From NCBI GenBank assembly GCA_028554755.1, contig JAPTOF010000004.1, forward strand, positions 19,772,001-19,836,000: a DNA stretch of 64,000 nucleotides, read 5' to 3'. Origin of the DNA: Cordia subcordata. Taxonomy: Eukaryota; Streptophyta; Magnoliopsida; Boraginales; Cordiaceae. Each line of letters starts with the position of its first letter. The first letter of the stretch is position 1. Positions 46,265 through 58,761 of this stretch are shown piece after piece. The notes under the pieces are model-generated. The model did not search any database. It saw only the letters and a list, made by a program, of their open reading frames with translations, and had not been told where the DNA came from. Position numbers and translations under genes: made by a program.

Positions 46265-47560
46265 GATCCGTGGAAATGAGCTGGCGGTGAGGAAATGTTA
46301 CGCGACATCCTTAGAAAGTAATGAGAAAGGGAAGGAAATAATGCATATAGAGGTATTAGATGCCAATCACGGAGAGTACCGAGGGACACCCGTAGAGGAG
46401 CTAGAAGAGGTGATCACTGGGAAGAAAGGGCAGAAGGTCCACATAGACTCCGAATTGCCCAAGACAGATAAGAAACGTCTGATTGGTTTTGTGGCAAAAA
46501 GCAAGGATTTATTCACCTGGTTGGTATTAGATATGATGGACATTGACCCTAGGGTAGTGTTCTACGAACTGAATATTGATTTTAGTGGACAGCTTGTGCA
46601 ATATAAGAAGAGGTCCTACTCTATGGAAAAAAATCAAGCAACGGTAGAGGAAATAGAGAAGCTCCTAGCCATGGCTAGGTTCAAGTTCCTGACTTTTATA
46701 AATGGTTTCAAAGGGTACAACTAGATCATGATGGCTCCCAAAGATGAGGAAAAAACCACATTCATAACTGAATGGGGACTATATTACTACAGGGTGATGA
46801 CATTTGGGTTGAAAAATGCCGGAGAAACCTACCAGAGAAGGGTTAACAAGGTGTTCAGACACCAAATAAGCAGGAATATGGAGGTATATGTGGATGATAT
46901 GTTAGTGAAGAGTGCCAAGCCTAAGGATCACTTGGTAGATCTCCAAGAGGCCTTCGAAGCCATGAGGAGGTGCAACATGAAGATTAACCCAGAAAAATGT
47001 GCTTTTGATGTGAAAGTCGGGAAGTTTTTGGTTTCAAGGTGACACGCCGTAGGATAGAAGCCAATCCCAAAAAGATATGGGTGATACTAGAGATGGAATC
47101 GCCTAAGAACACCAACGAAGTTCGATCCTTGACTGGGAAGGTGGCAGCTCTCAGTAGGTTCATGTCACATTCTGTTGACAAGTATTTTCCCTTTTTCAAG
47201 ATTCTCCGCAATCCCAAGTACTTTGAGTGGAGTAGCGAGTACGAGGATGCATTCGACTTTCTTAAGGCGTGCTTTTCTTCTTCTCCATTATTGACCAACC
47301 CAGAGGAAGGAGAAGGGTTGCTGTTATACTTAGCCATATTCAAAGTAGCGATGGCAATGGTACTGATCAAAGAAAAAAGGAGAGTGCAAAAGCCCATATA
47401 CTATGTGAGCAAAGTACTCTACGGAGCGGAGCTGAGGTACTTGCCCATTGAGAATATGGCTTTAGCCTTAATCGTTGCTGCCAGGAAATTAAGGCCATAC
47501 TTCGAGACGCATCGAATCAAGATGCTAACAGATACTCTGCTTAAGCAAGTGCTCTAGAAG
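46251..47560 (+). pseudogene. Tat reverse transcriptase and RNase H, with internal RT deletion
   Basis: 46251-46724 leads into RT (EEIEKLLAMARFKF) and jumps directly to TFINGFKGYN, the counterpart of FMDAFSGYNQ. The segment between, with the normal CVDFTDLNKACPKD-type motif, is missing (about 60 residues). After a TAG at 46722, 46728-47042 reads TFGLKNAGETYQ and the catalytic VYVDDMLVKS. After a frame change at 47040, 47039-47557 carries the connection and RNase H (LLYLAIFKVAMAMVLIKE, YVSKVLYGAELRY). Confidence 0.88.
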
Positions 47561-47699
47561 CTAAAAGTCTCCGACAGTTGCTGAAGTGGGCAATTGAACT
47601 CACACGATATGATATCAACTATCAGCCGAGGACAGCAATCAAGGCTCAAACCTTGGCAGACTTTGTCGTAGAGTGTACGGGTGAAAGGGTAGAACCTTC

Positions 47700-47990
47700 A
47701 GAGCTTGCGTGGATTCTGTAAGTCGACGGGTCCTCCGGGAAGCATGGATTTGGAGCAATTATAATCTTGACTAGCCCGGCAGCGAAGGAGTTTCAATATG
47801 CCTTGAAATTTGATTTTCAAACTTTCAACAATAAGGCTGAGTACCAAGCCTTGTTGGCGAGGTTGAAAGCTCCATTGGAGGTTAAGGCGAAGGTTGTTAC
47901 AGTGTTGGCCAATTCCCAACTAGTGGCCAACCAGGTGTCAAGAAAATACGAAGCCAAGGATCCAACAATGATGGCTTATCTAAAATAAGT
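47700..47990 (+). pseudogene. second (archaeal-type) RNase H of the Tat element
   Basis: VDGSSGKHGFGAIIIL begins the domain, with the usual catalytic Asp. FNNKAEYQALLARLK carries the Glu, and VLANSQLVANQVSRKYEAKD the second Asp region (here Ala-Asn in place of Ser-Asp). This extra RNase H marks the Tat branch. A stop lies before VDGSS and another at 47986. Confidence 0.82.
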
Positions 47991-48049
47991 CAAGGAAGTG
48001 GTCTCGAATTTTGTAAAAGTTGTGGTGCAGCAAGTCCTTAGGGGAGAGA

Positions 48050-49369
48050 TCAAGATGGTTGATGCTCTGTCAAAGTTGGCCACTGGGTAGGTCAAAGGGA
48101 CGGAGGTCCGAGTAGAAACATTGATTGAGCCCAGCATCAGACAAGGGCTTGAAGAACAAGTCAACTGCATAAACCGAGAGCCAAACTGGGCGAGTGACAT
48201 TAAGAATTACTTGGAGAACGGCACTCCCCCTGAGAATAGAAGAGAAGCCAAATCTGTGAAGAGATGTGCCCAATGCTACTTAATGAGCGTAGGGAAACTT
48301 TATAGACATTCCTACGCCGGATTGCTGTTGAAGTGCGTAAGGGAGCATGAAGGGAAATATGTGCTAAGAGAGATTCGCGAGAGAGTATGCAGCAATCATA
48401 TGGGTGCTAGAACATTAGCTTAGAAGGTTCTCCACTTCAGATACTATTAACCAATCATATAGAGAAATGCCCAGGCATTGGTACAGAGGTGTAACGCGTG
48501 CCTGTATTTCTCTAACATCCAGCATATGCCCTCATCTGAGATGGTTCCCATCACAAGTTCGTAGATGTTCGCACAATAGGGGTTGGACATTATTGGCCCT
48601 CTATCCATCGGTACTGGGTAGGGAAATTTGCCTTTGTAGTAGTGGATTATTTCATCCGCTCGGTAGAAGTCGAAACGGTCCTCAAAAACACTAAAAAGGC
48701 TACTTGGAGTCTTGCGTGGAAGAATGTAGTCTGTAGATTTGGTATGGAAAGTGTGAATAGCTGGGGATCAAGTTAAAGTTTGCATTTGTGACACACCCTC
48801 AATGCAACAGACAAGTGGAGGTCACAAATTGAACCTTGCTGCAAGGATTGAAAGCCAAGTTAGAGAGTGTTAAAGGATTGTGGGTCGATGTCTTACCTGA
48901 AGTTCTATGGTGCATAAGGACTACCTCAAGTATTGTGACTAAAGAAACTCTCTTCAAACTGGCGTTCAGAGTGGAGGTGGTGATATTTGTTGAAATTGGG
49001 TCCCATAGTTAGAGAGTTGCGAAGTTTGACCTAAGGCTTAATGATCAAAGAATGAGGGAGCACTTGGATTTTTAGGATGAGGTCAGAGAAACTGCCCATT
49101 TTCAGACCCTAGCGCACAAAGAGATGATGGCATGGAGTTTTGCCAAAAATGTAAGGCCTAAGTCGATCTGTAAAAAGAGCTTGGTTTTGAGGAAAGCTAA
49201 GTTCAAGGGGGATAAAGAGAAAGGGAAGTTGGGACCCAATTGGGAAGGTTCGTACCTAGTCACAGAAGAAATTCGTCCAGGTTCTTACGAGTTACCCGAG
49301 ATGGGCGGGAAAGAGCTCAAAAACACGTGGAAGTGGAACATGGAGCACCTATGCCCCTATTATGCTTAG
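48050..49369 (+). pseudogene. Tat integrase
   Basis: 48121-48423 carries the zinc-binding N-terminus (GKLYRHSYAGLLLKCV, VCSNHMGARTLA). The core, 48430-49100, is shredded by frame changes; only fragments can be read. The C-terminal part at 49124-49369 is clear (KGKLGPNWEGSYLVTEE, KNTWKWNMEHLCPYYA) and ends in a stop. Confidence 0.8.
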
Positions 49370-50459
49370 TCTACTTTGAAGCAAGTTTGTTCTATTTAAC
49401 CTAGGCTAATGGGTCAGCTAGAATCGTATAGCTATGATGTATTCAATCAAGGCCTGAAGGATGTTTGAAGTTTCATTTTAATTTCAATGAAAGGTGCTCC
49501 GTCACAATTCTAATCTTAATTCACTTATACTATATTTATTTTAGCAAATAAGAGGAAAATTCCTTAGGGGAAAACTCTTGCGCAAAGACCTAAGTAGGTA
49601 GTCCACAAACGTGTGCCCAAGGCTACTCTCCCCTTAGCCTAACCACTAGGGGACCCAAATCTCACTACAGGTAAAGGGTATAAACCTACCCTAAAAAAAG
49701 AAGTGGTAAGAATGTAAGACCCATTTTACCCATCTTAGACTCCGAAGCGAGCCCGCCGCGGGATCGACTCGAGCACGGAACACCCCCAAGGGAGGCCTGA
49801 AATGGCCTGCGTGTGGAATGAGGCCAATGGGTCAATAAGGGGGCTAGCCCTTAAGGATTTAAGGGTGCAAGCCAGTCCTAGAAGGAAATGGCAAAATGCT
49901 GGACCTTTCTCATCCAAGGCCTCAAAGAAACAAGGTTTGTTGCATACCTATCTGGGGCGTAAGGTACCTGAGTCACTATAAAAGAAGGCAACGCGAAGGC
50001 CAGAAGGCCGAGAAACATTTACAATAAAAATGCAAAGCATAAAACCACATAACCAAGCGTACATTGGTACATAACTACGATAAAACATTCATAGTTATCA
50101 TAGAAGGGTCTTAGCCCCTACAAAAATAGTAGCAGAGGTATATCAATAAGAAGGCACTTCGTGCCATATAAAATAAGATCCAAAGCATAAAGGGATAGGA
50201 ACTCCTGAGATGCTACATTTCCACATGTATTAAGGAGCCGGCGGGCCGAAAGGACAATGATTGGAGTGGCGTCCCTGGCATCATCTTTGATGGCTGGGGA
50301 GACTTCCTGAAAGAGAGTCTGAGGAATAGAGGCAAAAGATGGCATGAATGGGGAATGGTCGAAGCTTGGAACCGCATGGACGATTAACTTCAAAAGTGTT
50401 GTCTTGACATCAGCAGCCTTTGAGTCAAACTCCTCTAGAATGAAGCTTACAACTTCCTT
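49370..50459. other. non-coding spacer of the Tat element after integrase
   Basis: No ORF of note. It separates pol from the antisense ORF block. Confidence 0.5.
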
Positions 50460-52200
50460 GCTCTACTTGAAGTCCTCAACGACCTTCTCCCCCTTTTCAC
50501 CGAATAACTCGATGAAATCTTTGAACTTTTTCTTTAAAGCGACAAGCTTCTCTTGCACTGACTCCAGCTCAGCATGTGTAGAGTCCCGATTAGAGAGCGC
50601 AGAATCACGAACCTTCTTGGCCACCTTGAGCTCTTCATCGGCCTTTGCCAGTCGCTCCTTCAAGCTCTTTACCTCTTCTTTGAGTCTTTTAATTGTCTCA
50701 TCTGCCACTTGGCACTTGCGATATTCATCGTTGCAACGAGCATTCAGGTCTTCTACAAGTGTTAACCGGTGGGCATCCTGCACCAACATCAAGCGAGTCA
50801 GCATAAGGTAAACACAAGTAGGGTAATGATAATGAGATTAACCTTCTCAGCTTTAGCATTATCTCTACACTCAACATAGACCTTGCATCTTGAAGATATT
50901 TACCCTAATCCTTGCTCGGAAGACTGCCAAGGGTAGAACCTTTGGACACATTCATTGAGGAGCCAAAGCTACTACTGGCTGTACAAGGCGGATTCACTAA
51001 AGGAGGAGACATTAGAGGTGGTGGAGCTGAATTGCTGGTACCAAGGCCCTCTCGAGCTTATCTGGAATGACATACAGTAAACCTCATGATAAACTGCCAC
51101 CATCTGATGGCTTGGAATTGCTCCCTTCCGGTCGATGCTCCAAAGACTCGGTGGTAGCAGGATAAGTTGAAGTATGAGAACTAGACTATAATTTCTTGCA
51201 TTCTTTATCAACAAGCTAGAGAGGCAGCTCTGGGGACACTTTTTGTCCATGCCTGCGTAGGAGAAACAACCCATCAAAATACTGTTAGATGTCAAGAAGT
51301 GAAGGAAAAGTATACCTTCTATGGAGTAATCCTTCTCAGGCAAGGCAGGGGGGTTCGTCCATAGTAAAGATGCAGGACTTAACCGAGGTAAAGTCCTCCC
51401 CGGTCTAGGACACCTAGGTTGACGATTGATCTTCTCTCTCGTTGGTCACTTCTGCCCTTAATTGACTACTACCCACAGCCTCGCCTTCAGACTCGCTCCC
51501 AGAGCTAATAGGGACAGTAAGTAAAGGCACAGCCCAGTGGCATAACCCCATTGTCGTCAGCATAACCTGGTTAATATATTCTACAACGTCAAAGGGATTG
51601 TTGCTCAGTACCAGACTGTGGACAAGCTACACCCTCGGGTCATCTAGTTCCGGGGTCTTCGACTTATAAGGGAACCCCTAAATCTTCGGAACCAACTAGT
51701 TATAGTCATCCATCCCAATAAAATAGAACTTGTCCCGCCAAGACTTCCTTGGCTTCCACTCAATTGAGAGGAACATGTTGTCTTTATGTGTAGAGACGTA
51801 GTACCACCTCAACATCATAAAGGACTTACCAAGTCTGAAGAAATAACTAAAGGCATCGATGGTGGGCTTGACATTGTTATACTTCAAGACTGAAATAAAG
51901 GCAGTCAAAACTTTCCACTCGTTGGGCAAGAGTTGAGCTGGGCAGACCTTGTAAAAGTTGAACGATTCACTGAAAAATTCGTCAGGAAAGGTAATGGTTA
52001 ACGTATCTCTAGCATTTCTTCATAAAAGGTACTTCCCAGGCGGAGGAGAATGAGCCCTTTCTTTGGGGCCGGGAACTTTCACCTGAATACCAGATGGGAA
52101 TTGCCTACATTCTATGAACCTTTAAAATTTGTCCATCCTAGCCCTGCTTCTAATACTCAGAGCGGTCTATTGAGGACTTGGCTTTGCCATTTTAGGTTTT
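50460..52200 (-). pseudogene. antisense ORF block of the Tat element (Transposase_28-like, coiled coil)
   Basis: In minus-strand order: 51929-51696 reads NEWKVLTAFISVLKY, PTIDAFSYFFRLG and SWRDKFYFIG, the pattern of the plant 'putative gypsy type transposon' (Transposase_28) domain. After a broken middle part, 50804-50463 is a 113-residue coiled coil (VADETIKRLKEEVKSLKERL). Antisense ORFs at this place are known in Tat-lineage elements; their function is not established. Stops lie between the parts. Confidence 0.7.
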
Positions 52201-53717
52201 CTAGGGTGAGGCCGCACTCCTTAACACGTTCGAACCATGATGGAACAGAGATTAATTAAGTGCCATGAATGAACCAGCCGGGGGTATAGGGCGAGAAGCA
52301 CTAACCTTCATTAAACAAAATCAGTAAATTCAAAGAGAGAACGCCTGGGAAGAAAATGAATGGATAAGCGATATGAAGACCAAATGATACTTTGGTAATG
52401 CTAAGCTAGCCCAAAGAAGTGGAACCTGCATAGGCCAAGAAAATCTTAGAGAGAGATAAAAACTCAAGCATCCGAAAAAGAGAGCAGAGCACTCTTAGGA
52501 TGCTGTGGGAGGCACCGCCTCTAGAGTAATGAAACGGACCTTATATGCTCTGGCTAGCATGTACACATCTACAGCCTAACAGTAAGTAATTGCATGATGT
52601 AGGGAAGGGTGCTGTGTGCCTAAGGGATACTGCGTATCTCGTCATTTACCTAGAAGACCACAAATGAAAATGATGGTAGGAGCATAACCTTTTCACTATG
52701 GCTTAAACTACCACTAAGACTCACATAAAAGGAGGAGACAGAAATCAGTCACACCCAATCACAGGCGATAGGGAACCAAGCACATCCCAAAGTGCTTTAG
52801 CCAATCCAACACAAAGCACGCTTAGGAGGCCCACGTTTTACACCTAGGCTAGGACTACCCAGTGTCTTAGTGTATCGATAACCAAAGTGGGTGATACTGT
52901 GAAAGCTTTCGGGTAGGCAAGCCAATTGACTCGATGGTTATATCAAGCCCCCTAAGGAGGCCTAATAATAATAAGGGCCAAGGGTCATGTGATCCGCATC
53001 GGCTAGCATTGAGCCTAAAAAGAGCGTTCAAAGAGTGATGCCAAATCAACACATGACCGCAAAGGCATGGTAAACTAAAGGTTAAGTGAGGGGAGGCGTC
53101 TAAAAAAACTCAGGCCATAAGCACACAAGTCTAGCAGCCTAGGGTTCGAATATCATAAGATGAAAGAGCTAAAAAAAACGCAATGATGTCTTTGGCATTT
53201 CGACAAAGAACTTTTGAGCATCTTTGGCATGCTATTTTGTCCTATAGGAAAAAGCCTCAATAAACCCAAAATATCAACAAACTTAAGTACCTACATCTAT
53301 GGTCAAGTGAGTATAGGGGATTGACATGTATAGGCTCGACATCCAAAAGAGGAGGAAGAGAAAAGAAGAGGGAGAGCAATGGTGATTAAGCCAAGGTGGG
53401 GAAACTAACCTGTGAAAGATGCCGACACGCAAGGACGCCGAGATGAACCAATAGAGGGACGCTGCGTTGTGCTTAATTTTATGTACGAAGCCCAGCTTAG
53501 CGACTTCGTATGTCAATAAAATACTTCTCTTGACCAAACTAAGTTGTTAAAAGGTAAAAGTTAAGGGTAAAAAATGAGGGGCCCTATTTATAGTTAAAGC
53601 CAAGCGCAGGAAACGAAGCGTTTAAATATCACTTCGTATTGTCATATTGATCAGAGAACTAACAGAAATTAACCATATGGACCCTCTGACACATGTATGA
53701 TGAAGTCCAAAGGGGCA
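52201..53717. other. 3' non-coding region of the Tat element
   Basis: No convincing ORF. It ends in the polypurine tract CCAAAGGGGCA (53708-53717 plus one base upstream), directly before the 3' LTR. Minus-strand transcription of the antisense ORF would need a promoter here; a clear one was not recognised. Confidence 0.5.
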
Positions 53718-54516
53718 TGTGATATGGGTAAAATATTCTACCCATAAGAACGTGCCATGTGTCCAAGAAGAATGTCACCATAGCCATGGCCAAACTTGAG
53801 GACCCTTGCGTTAGCCTTTGCTTAGCAACCAACTGCCTCATGGCCACACCTCATGGTAGAGGCTTTAGCTAGCTCTATTACCCAAGCGCTCCCTGTACAA
53901 AGCATGAAGGGTGTGCGGCGACCAGTACCTTAAATGATGTCATTCGTGACTAAAGCAATGAGGCAAGGCTTCGAAGCTTCCGTTTAGACACGAGCTAGAT
54001 AACCAAAGCTCAAGGGGGACGCTTTGGCCATCCATCGAGACTTGATGATGACATCATTATTTTCCTATAAAGGAGGAGACAAATATGACGAAAAGGGATC
54101 AGAGCCATTAAGGTAGCAAGGAAAAGGTACAATTCGTAACTGGTGCCCTAACACCTATAGAAACCCCATTCACTCCATGAATAGGGGATCTCAATCTATT
54201 CTCTCTTCCTTACTTTATATCCTTATTTTGTTAAATTCTTGTTTTTACATCTCTTTGAAGATTAACTAAGTTGAGCGTCGGAGGTGAAAAGGGGGGATAG
54301 CCCTGCATATTGTCTTTGTAGGATAAGGCTAACTATTCCACCTTCGGAGGAAGAAGTTGAGATTGTGCTATGCGAAGGTTTAAGGAACAATTTAGCTCTC
54401 CGGAGATAAGGCACCTCATACCCCCTTCCGATGATAGAGCCCTTCTAACGCTTCAGAGTTAGTAAAGAGTTCAACAAATTACTAAAGTGGCATAGGTGAA
54501 TTTTCACACCACATCA
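53718..54516 (+). repeat. 3' LTR of the Tat element
   Basis: 799 bp, begins TGTGATATGGGTAAAATATTC after the purine tract and ends CACACCACATCA. Pair of 41744-42540. Confidence 0.92.
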
Positions 54517-54709
54517 AGCGTGCTAAATTACGCTGATTAGGAATGAGAGTTCATCCTAAACAGAACAGATCTCGAATGTTCTCTTATGGTGAGTAGCGCC
54601 CATCCAACAGGTTTGAACCACCGAAAATCGACCCTCGATTTTGACTCTTACTTTGATTTCCCCTTTTCTCTTCCATCCTCTCTTATCTCCCTCGTTATCC
54701 AACCTCATG

Positions 54710-57230
54710 AGATTTTCTAGATCTTTTTGCTGTTATTTCTTCCCCGACTGTCGTGTGTCGATGATGGGTAAAATAGGCAGTACCTCTATTTCTCACGTGT
54801 ATGAAGAGGTACCCCTGGATCTTGAACCAATTATAGATCCTGAAATTGGTGAACTTGCTGTGCTATCTATAGTTGGTAAAGCCTTTACGGAGAAACCTAT
54901 TCATCCTAATGTTGTTGTCTCGGCTATAAATATTAGCTAGGCCCTCTCACATTTAGTGGAGGCCATATCTTTAAAGCACAATGTCTACCTTATTAGCTTC
55001 AAGTCTACTAGTGATAAAATGGAGGTATAGGCCTTGGTCAGTTAATGGAGCATATCTAGTTTTTCAAGAATGGAATGAAAATTTGGCAATTGATGAAATG
55101 GATATTGATAAAACCATCTTTTGGGTCCAAGTTCACAGTCTTCCGATGAGCTTTGTTGGCCAAGAAAATGCAAGAAAAATTTCAGGTAAACCGGGTCCCT
55201 TGGAAAAGGTGGAAATCTTTGAGCACAAAAAGCTCCATAAAGAGCTCAGACTGAGAGTTAAATGGAACATCCATAAGCTTCTGATCACAAGGTGTCCTAT
55301 CCGAAGAAAAAACTTACCTAAGCTTTGGATACAATTTAAGTATGAAAAGCTAAGGGCCCGTTTGGTAATGCTGTCAAAATTTTAAAAACAAAAACCAGAA
55401 TCATAAACAAAAAACTGTCAACAACAATTAAAAACAGAAACTATAAACGCGTTTGGTTAAATTTTAAAATCTATAAACAAAAACCGAAAACACGTTTGGT
55501 TGTTCATAGTTGACAAACTATTTTTGTCTCTTATTTTTCATTTTAGTATCTTATGTTAAATAGAACAAATGAAAATATTTGAGAATATTTTGTAAAAGAA
55601 CAATGAGAATATTATAAAATTGATTTATTTTCTTTAGGATTATAATTTCAAAAAATAAATTTAATAGTTTTGAGAATATATTTTATTTTTAATTTTGAAA
55701 TTTTTAGAATTTTAATTTATTATTTTATCATTTTATTTTTTAGAATGTTTCTAAAAATAATAAAATTATTTTTAAAAATAATTTTAATTTTAATTTTCTA
55801 AAACTAATTATAATTTATTAAAATATTTTTAAAAAATGAATTTAATTTATCAAATTAATTTTTAAATGTATTTTTAATTTATTAATTTTTTTAATTTGTA
55901 AATTTTTTAAAATGTTTATAAATTAAAATTATTTTCAAAATATTTTTTAATTTATTAAAAATATTTTAAAAATATTTTCATTTATTAAAATTATTTTTTC
56001 AAATTATTTTAATTATTTCTGAAAATTTCTTTTTATAAAATTAATTTTATTTTTAAAAATATTTTCTAAAATATTTTTGAAAAATTATTTTTAAAATATA
56101 TATATTTTAAATAATTTTAATTTTAATAATTATTTTTCAAAGAAATTAATGAGTTCATATTAATTTTGAAAATATTTTTTTAAAAGGTATTCAGCACAAA
56201 ATGAATAAAAGTTTTGAAAACCTATTGCCACAACTTGAGAAAACCACTTTTTCTTGTTTATCAAAGTTGCAAAAACATGTTGTTGGTTTTTGTTTTTCCA
56301 GAAAACGAAAACAGAAACAAACGAGCTGATTTTCAAATTTTGATCAACAAAAACAAAAAATCGGAAACAGCAACAATACCAAACGAGCCCTAAGTCACTT
56401 TTGTTCCAATTGTGGAAGCGTGAAGCATGATCTACGAGCTTACAAAATCAGAACCCAAGGGAATGGTTGTGATTCTCATAAAGTTAACTTTAGAAAATTG
56501 GGCTCCTGGAGTAGAGCCCCCTCAACTAAGGATCAGCGACAAGCATAAGAGGATCCACTAAAGAATAATCCAACAGCTGAAGAGGATGGAGCGTGTTTGT
56601 TCACAACCAAGCAAGTGTTTGGGAAAGAACATACCGCGCTAAAAGTTTATTTACCTAATTCTGACGAGGTTGCAGAGTCCAGCAAGAAAGGACTTCACCT
56701 GTCCAATGGAAATTCAGATTTAGAAAAAAAAAAAAAAAAAAAAAAAACGTTGATTGAAAATGATGAGCCAAACTTGGGCCTTGATGATAAAGACCCTAAA
56801 TGGCTAAAGCCCACAGAAGGAGACTAGGGTATTTTTGAAGCTTTGGCCCAAGAAGATGAGTTCTTTTTGATGGACCCATATACTATAAAAATTCTTATGT
56901 GTACAAAATGAAGGCCCTACAGGCCCAACCTCCGGAAAGATGGCTCAAAGTTAGCTAATGTGAGCTCAACTACAAAGGTTGTTGCAAATCCACAACGGGC
57001 CAAGGACTCTAAACAGCAGATCTCTAAAATACTACCTACGAAGGAGCCCAACTTGGAATCATCATCGTTTTCATCTGGCACCAAAAATCAGGTGATTTTC
57101 TCAGAAAACCTTGTTAGTATCCCCATAATGCAAGAACTCACAAGCATCCCTAATGAAGCAAAACAATCTAGTAACTCAAAGAAACAAAAGAGATCGAAGT
57201 TGGAAATCAAATAAGGAGAATTTGAGCTTA
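54710..57230 (+). pseudogene. LINE ORF1 (nucleic-acid-binding protein), split by a MITE
   Basis: The DUF4283-like region is in two frames: GKAFTEKPIHPNVVVSAIN at 54870-54937 and NGAYLVFQEWNENLAID plus IFWVQVHSLPMSFVG at 55040-55160. It runs to FKYEKL at 55350, where the MITE is inserted; after it, SHFCSNCGSVKHD gives the zinc knuckle (its last Cys is lost: LRAYK). Between 56720 and 56746 a run of A codes a Lys tract. The Ser/Lys-rich tail ends near 57213. Several stops. Confidence 0.78.
55354..56390. mobile_element. PIF/Harbinger (Tourist-like) MITE, 1037 bp
   Basis: Inverted ends GGGC(C/T)CGTTTGGTA(A/T)TG at 55354 and 56390 are flanked by the 3-bp duplication TAA (55351-55353 and 56391-56393). 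Removing element plus one TAA restores the LINE reading from FKYEKL to SHFC. The inside is extremely AT-rich and non-coding. The 3-bp TAA and terminal GGGC...GTTTGG point to PIF/Harbinger. Confidence 0.88.
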
Positions 57231-57306
57231 CCTCATACCCAAGAAATCCAAATTGAAAGGTTCCTGGTGTTGTCCTTAAACAGTACTAAGATGACAAATA
57301 AAGCTT

Positions 57307-57840
57307 TTGGCATGGAATAGTCAGGGGCTTGGTCTTGCCCTAGCAGTTCAGAGCTTGAGGGATGCAATTGCTCAAGAAAAACCCTCTCTTCTTGGTCTTT
57401 TTGAAACTAAAATGAAGCAGAATCAGGTTATCCACGTTGCTCAGAAAATCAAACTCAAGCTTGTTTTGACAATGGAACCGGTTGGCTTGCCTGGGGTTAT
57501 GGCTCTTTTTGCAGTTGATGACCTTGATCTTGAGGTGATTTTTTTTGATGATTTTGTCATTAGGGTGACTATTTTGTTTGGAAAAAATGAAAGTTGGGAT
57601 CTTTCCTTTATCTACTCTTATCCTTCAAAAGATGGAATGCTGAAAACTTGGAACTATATCTTGGACACTCAATCTGGCTCGCCACGAGCTCTACATCTAT
57701 TTATGGGAGATTTCAATTGTATTAGAGAAGATTTGGAGAAACTTGGAGGTAAGCAGAAGTTTGCCCAATCATTGAGGAGCTTCAATACATTTATTGACGA
57801 AGCAGGTCTTATTGGGATTGCTAGTAAAGGCTGTACCTAA
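57307..57840 (+). pseudogene. LINE ORF2: AP endonuclease domain
   Basis: WNSQGLG (the WN(C/V)RGL start), LLGLFETKM with the catalytic Glu, SFIYSYP, HLFMGDFNCI with the GDFN catalytic motif. The C-terminal SDHSP-like part follows in another frame (VLDHSPIVL, 57960-57990). It would nick target DNA to prime reverse transcription. Confidence 0.88.
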
Positions 57841-58761
57841 ACCTAAAGTAACAGAAGAGATGAGGATCAGATGTTAGAGAAGTGCTTGATAGAGCCTTGG
57901 CAAATAACAAATGGTTTGATATGTTTTCGGAGGTGTGGGTTCTTAATCTCCCACCAATTGTTTTAGATCACTCACCCATTGTTCTCAACACAACCTATGA
58001 AACTTTTGCCAAGAAAAGAAGAAGATTTCATTTTACATCTTCTCGGTTGGATGAAAAATACATGTTCGTAGGTCATTGAATGAGAACGGGGTAAATTCCC
58101 TATTGCATCCTCAGCAGAAAATATTTGTGAAAAGTTGAATGCTTGTAAAGATGCTTTGTTGAAATGGAGTGGCCACTTGATTGGTAGTTGTGAGAAGGAG
58201 ATTGAAATTATCAAAAAGGAATTAGCAGATTTGATAAGCCCTCCAAATGACTTCATTGATTGGAAAATGTACAAAGAGCTCTCAAATGTTCTTGAAAAAT
58301 CATGGACTCAAGATGACATGTCCTAGGGTGATCGTTCTTGAGTGGGTTGGCTTAAGTCAGGGGATCGTAACTCAAAATTTTTTCATGCAACAACAAAGTG
58401 AAGAAGATCTTTGAACAGAGTCGTGGGAATTTACAAAGCTAATGGATCCTAGACTAAAGTCCCTGAAGAGATTGAAGCAACTCTACTAATCTTTTTCAAG
58501 GACCTCTTTACTACAGTGGGAAATAGGAATATCCAGTCCATCCCTGATTGTATTAGCTCTGTCGTATCTGAAGAGGAAAATGCTAATCTACTCAAGCCTT
58601 TCTATCAGGATGAAATTAAAGCAGCTGCTTGAAACTTGGGAGTGGCAAAAGGCTTTGTTCACGAGTATTGGAATATTTTATAAGATGATATTTATTGTAT
58701 TTTTAATCGTATTTTTGATGATAGGGATTGTATTGCTCCTTTCAATGAAACTGATACTAAT
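57841..58761 (+). pseudogene. LINE ORF2: linker and RT N-terminus, frame-shifted
   Basis: Fragments in different frames, including PIVLDHSPIVLN (end of endonuclease), WGDRS/WLKSGDRNSKFFH-like text around 58320-58390 and NIQSIPDCISSVVSEEEN (58530-58580). Heavy decay but LINE order is kept. Confidence 0.65.

Larger units (their letters stand above)
41744..54516 (+). mobile_element. Tat-lineage Ty3/gypsy element, about 12.8 kb, degenerate
   Basis: LTRs of 797 and 799 bp begin TGTGATATGGG and end ACCA(T/C)ATCA. Internal order: gag (interrupted by a solo LTR), protease, RT, RNase H, a second archaeal-type RNase H, integrase, then 4.3 kb with antisense ORFs, a purine tract and the 3' LTR. The dual RNase H and antisense block are marks of the Tat/Retand/Ogre branch. 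LTRs differ by many substitutions, so the insertion is old. No exact target duplication was found; AGCG lies near both outer ends. Confidence 0.92.

Noticed and set aside
50344..50811. Plus-strand ORF of 155 codons rich in Ser and Phe
   Set aside because: Shadow of the minus-strand coiled-coil ORF.
41744..54516. Target-site duplication AGCG for the Tat element
   Set aside because: AGCG follows the 3' LTR directly, but on the left it lies about ten bases away from the LTR start, so it is not adjacent on both sides.
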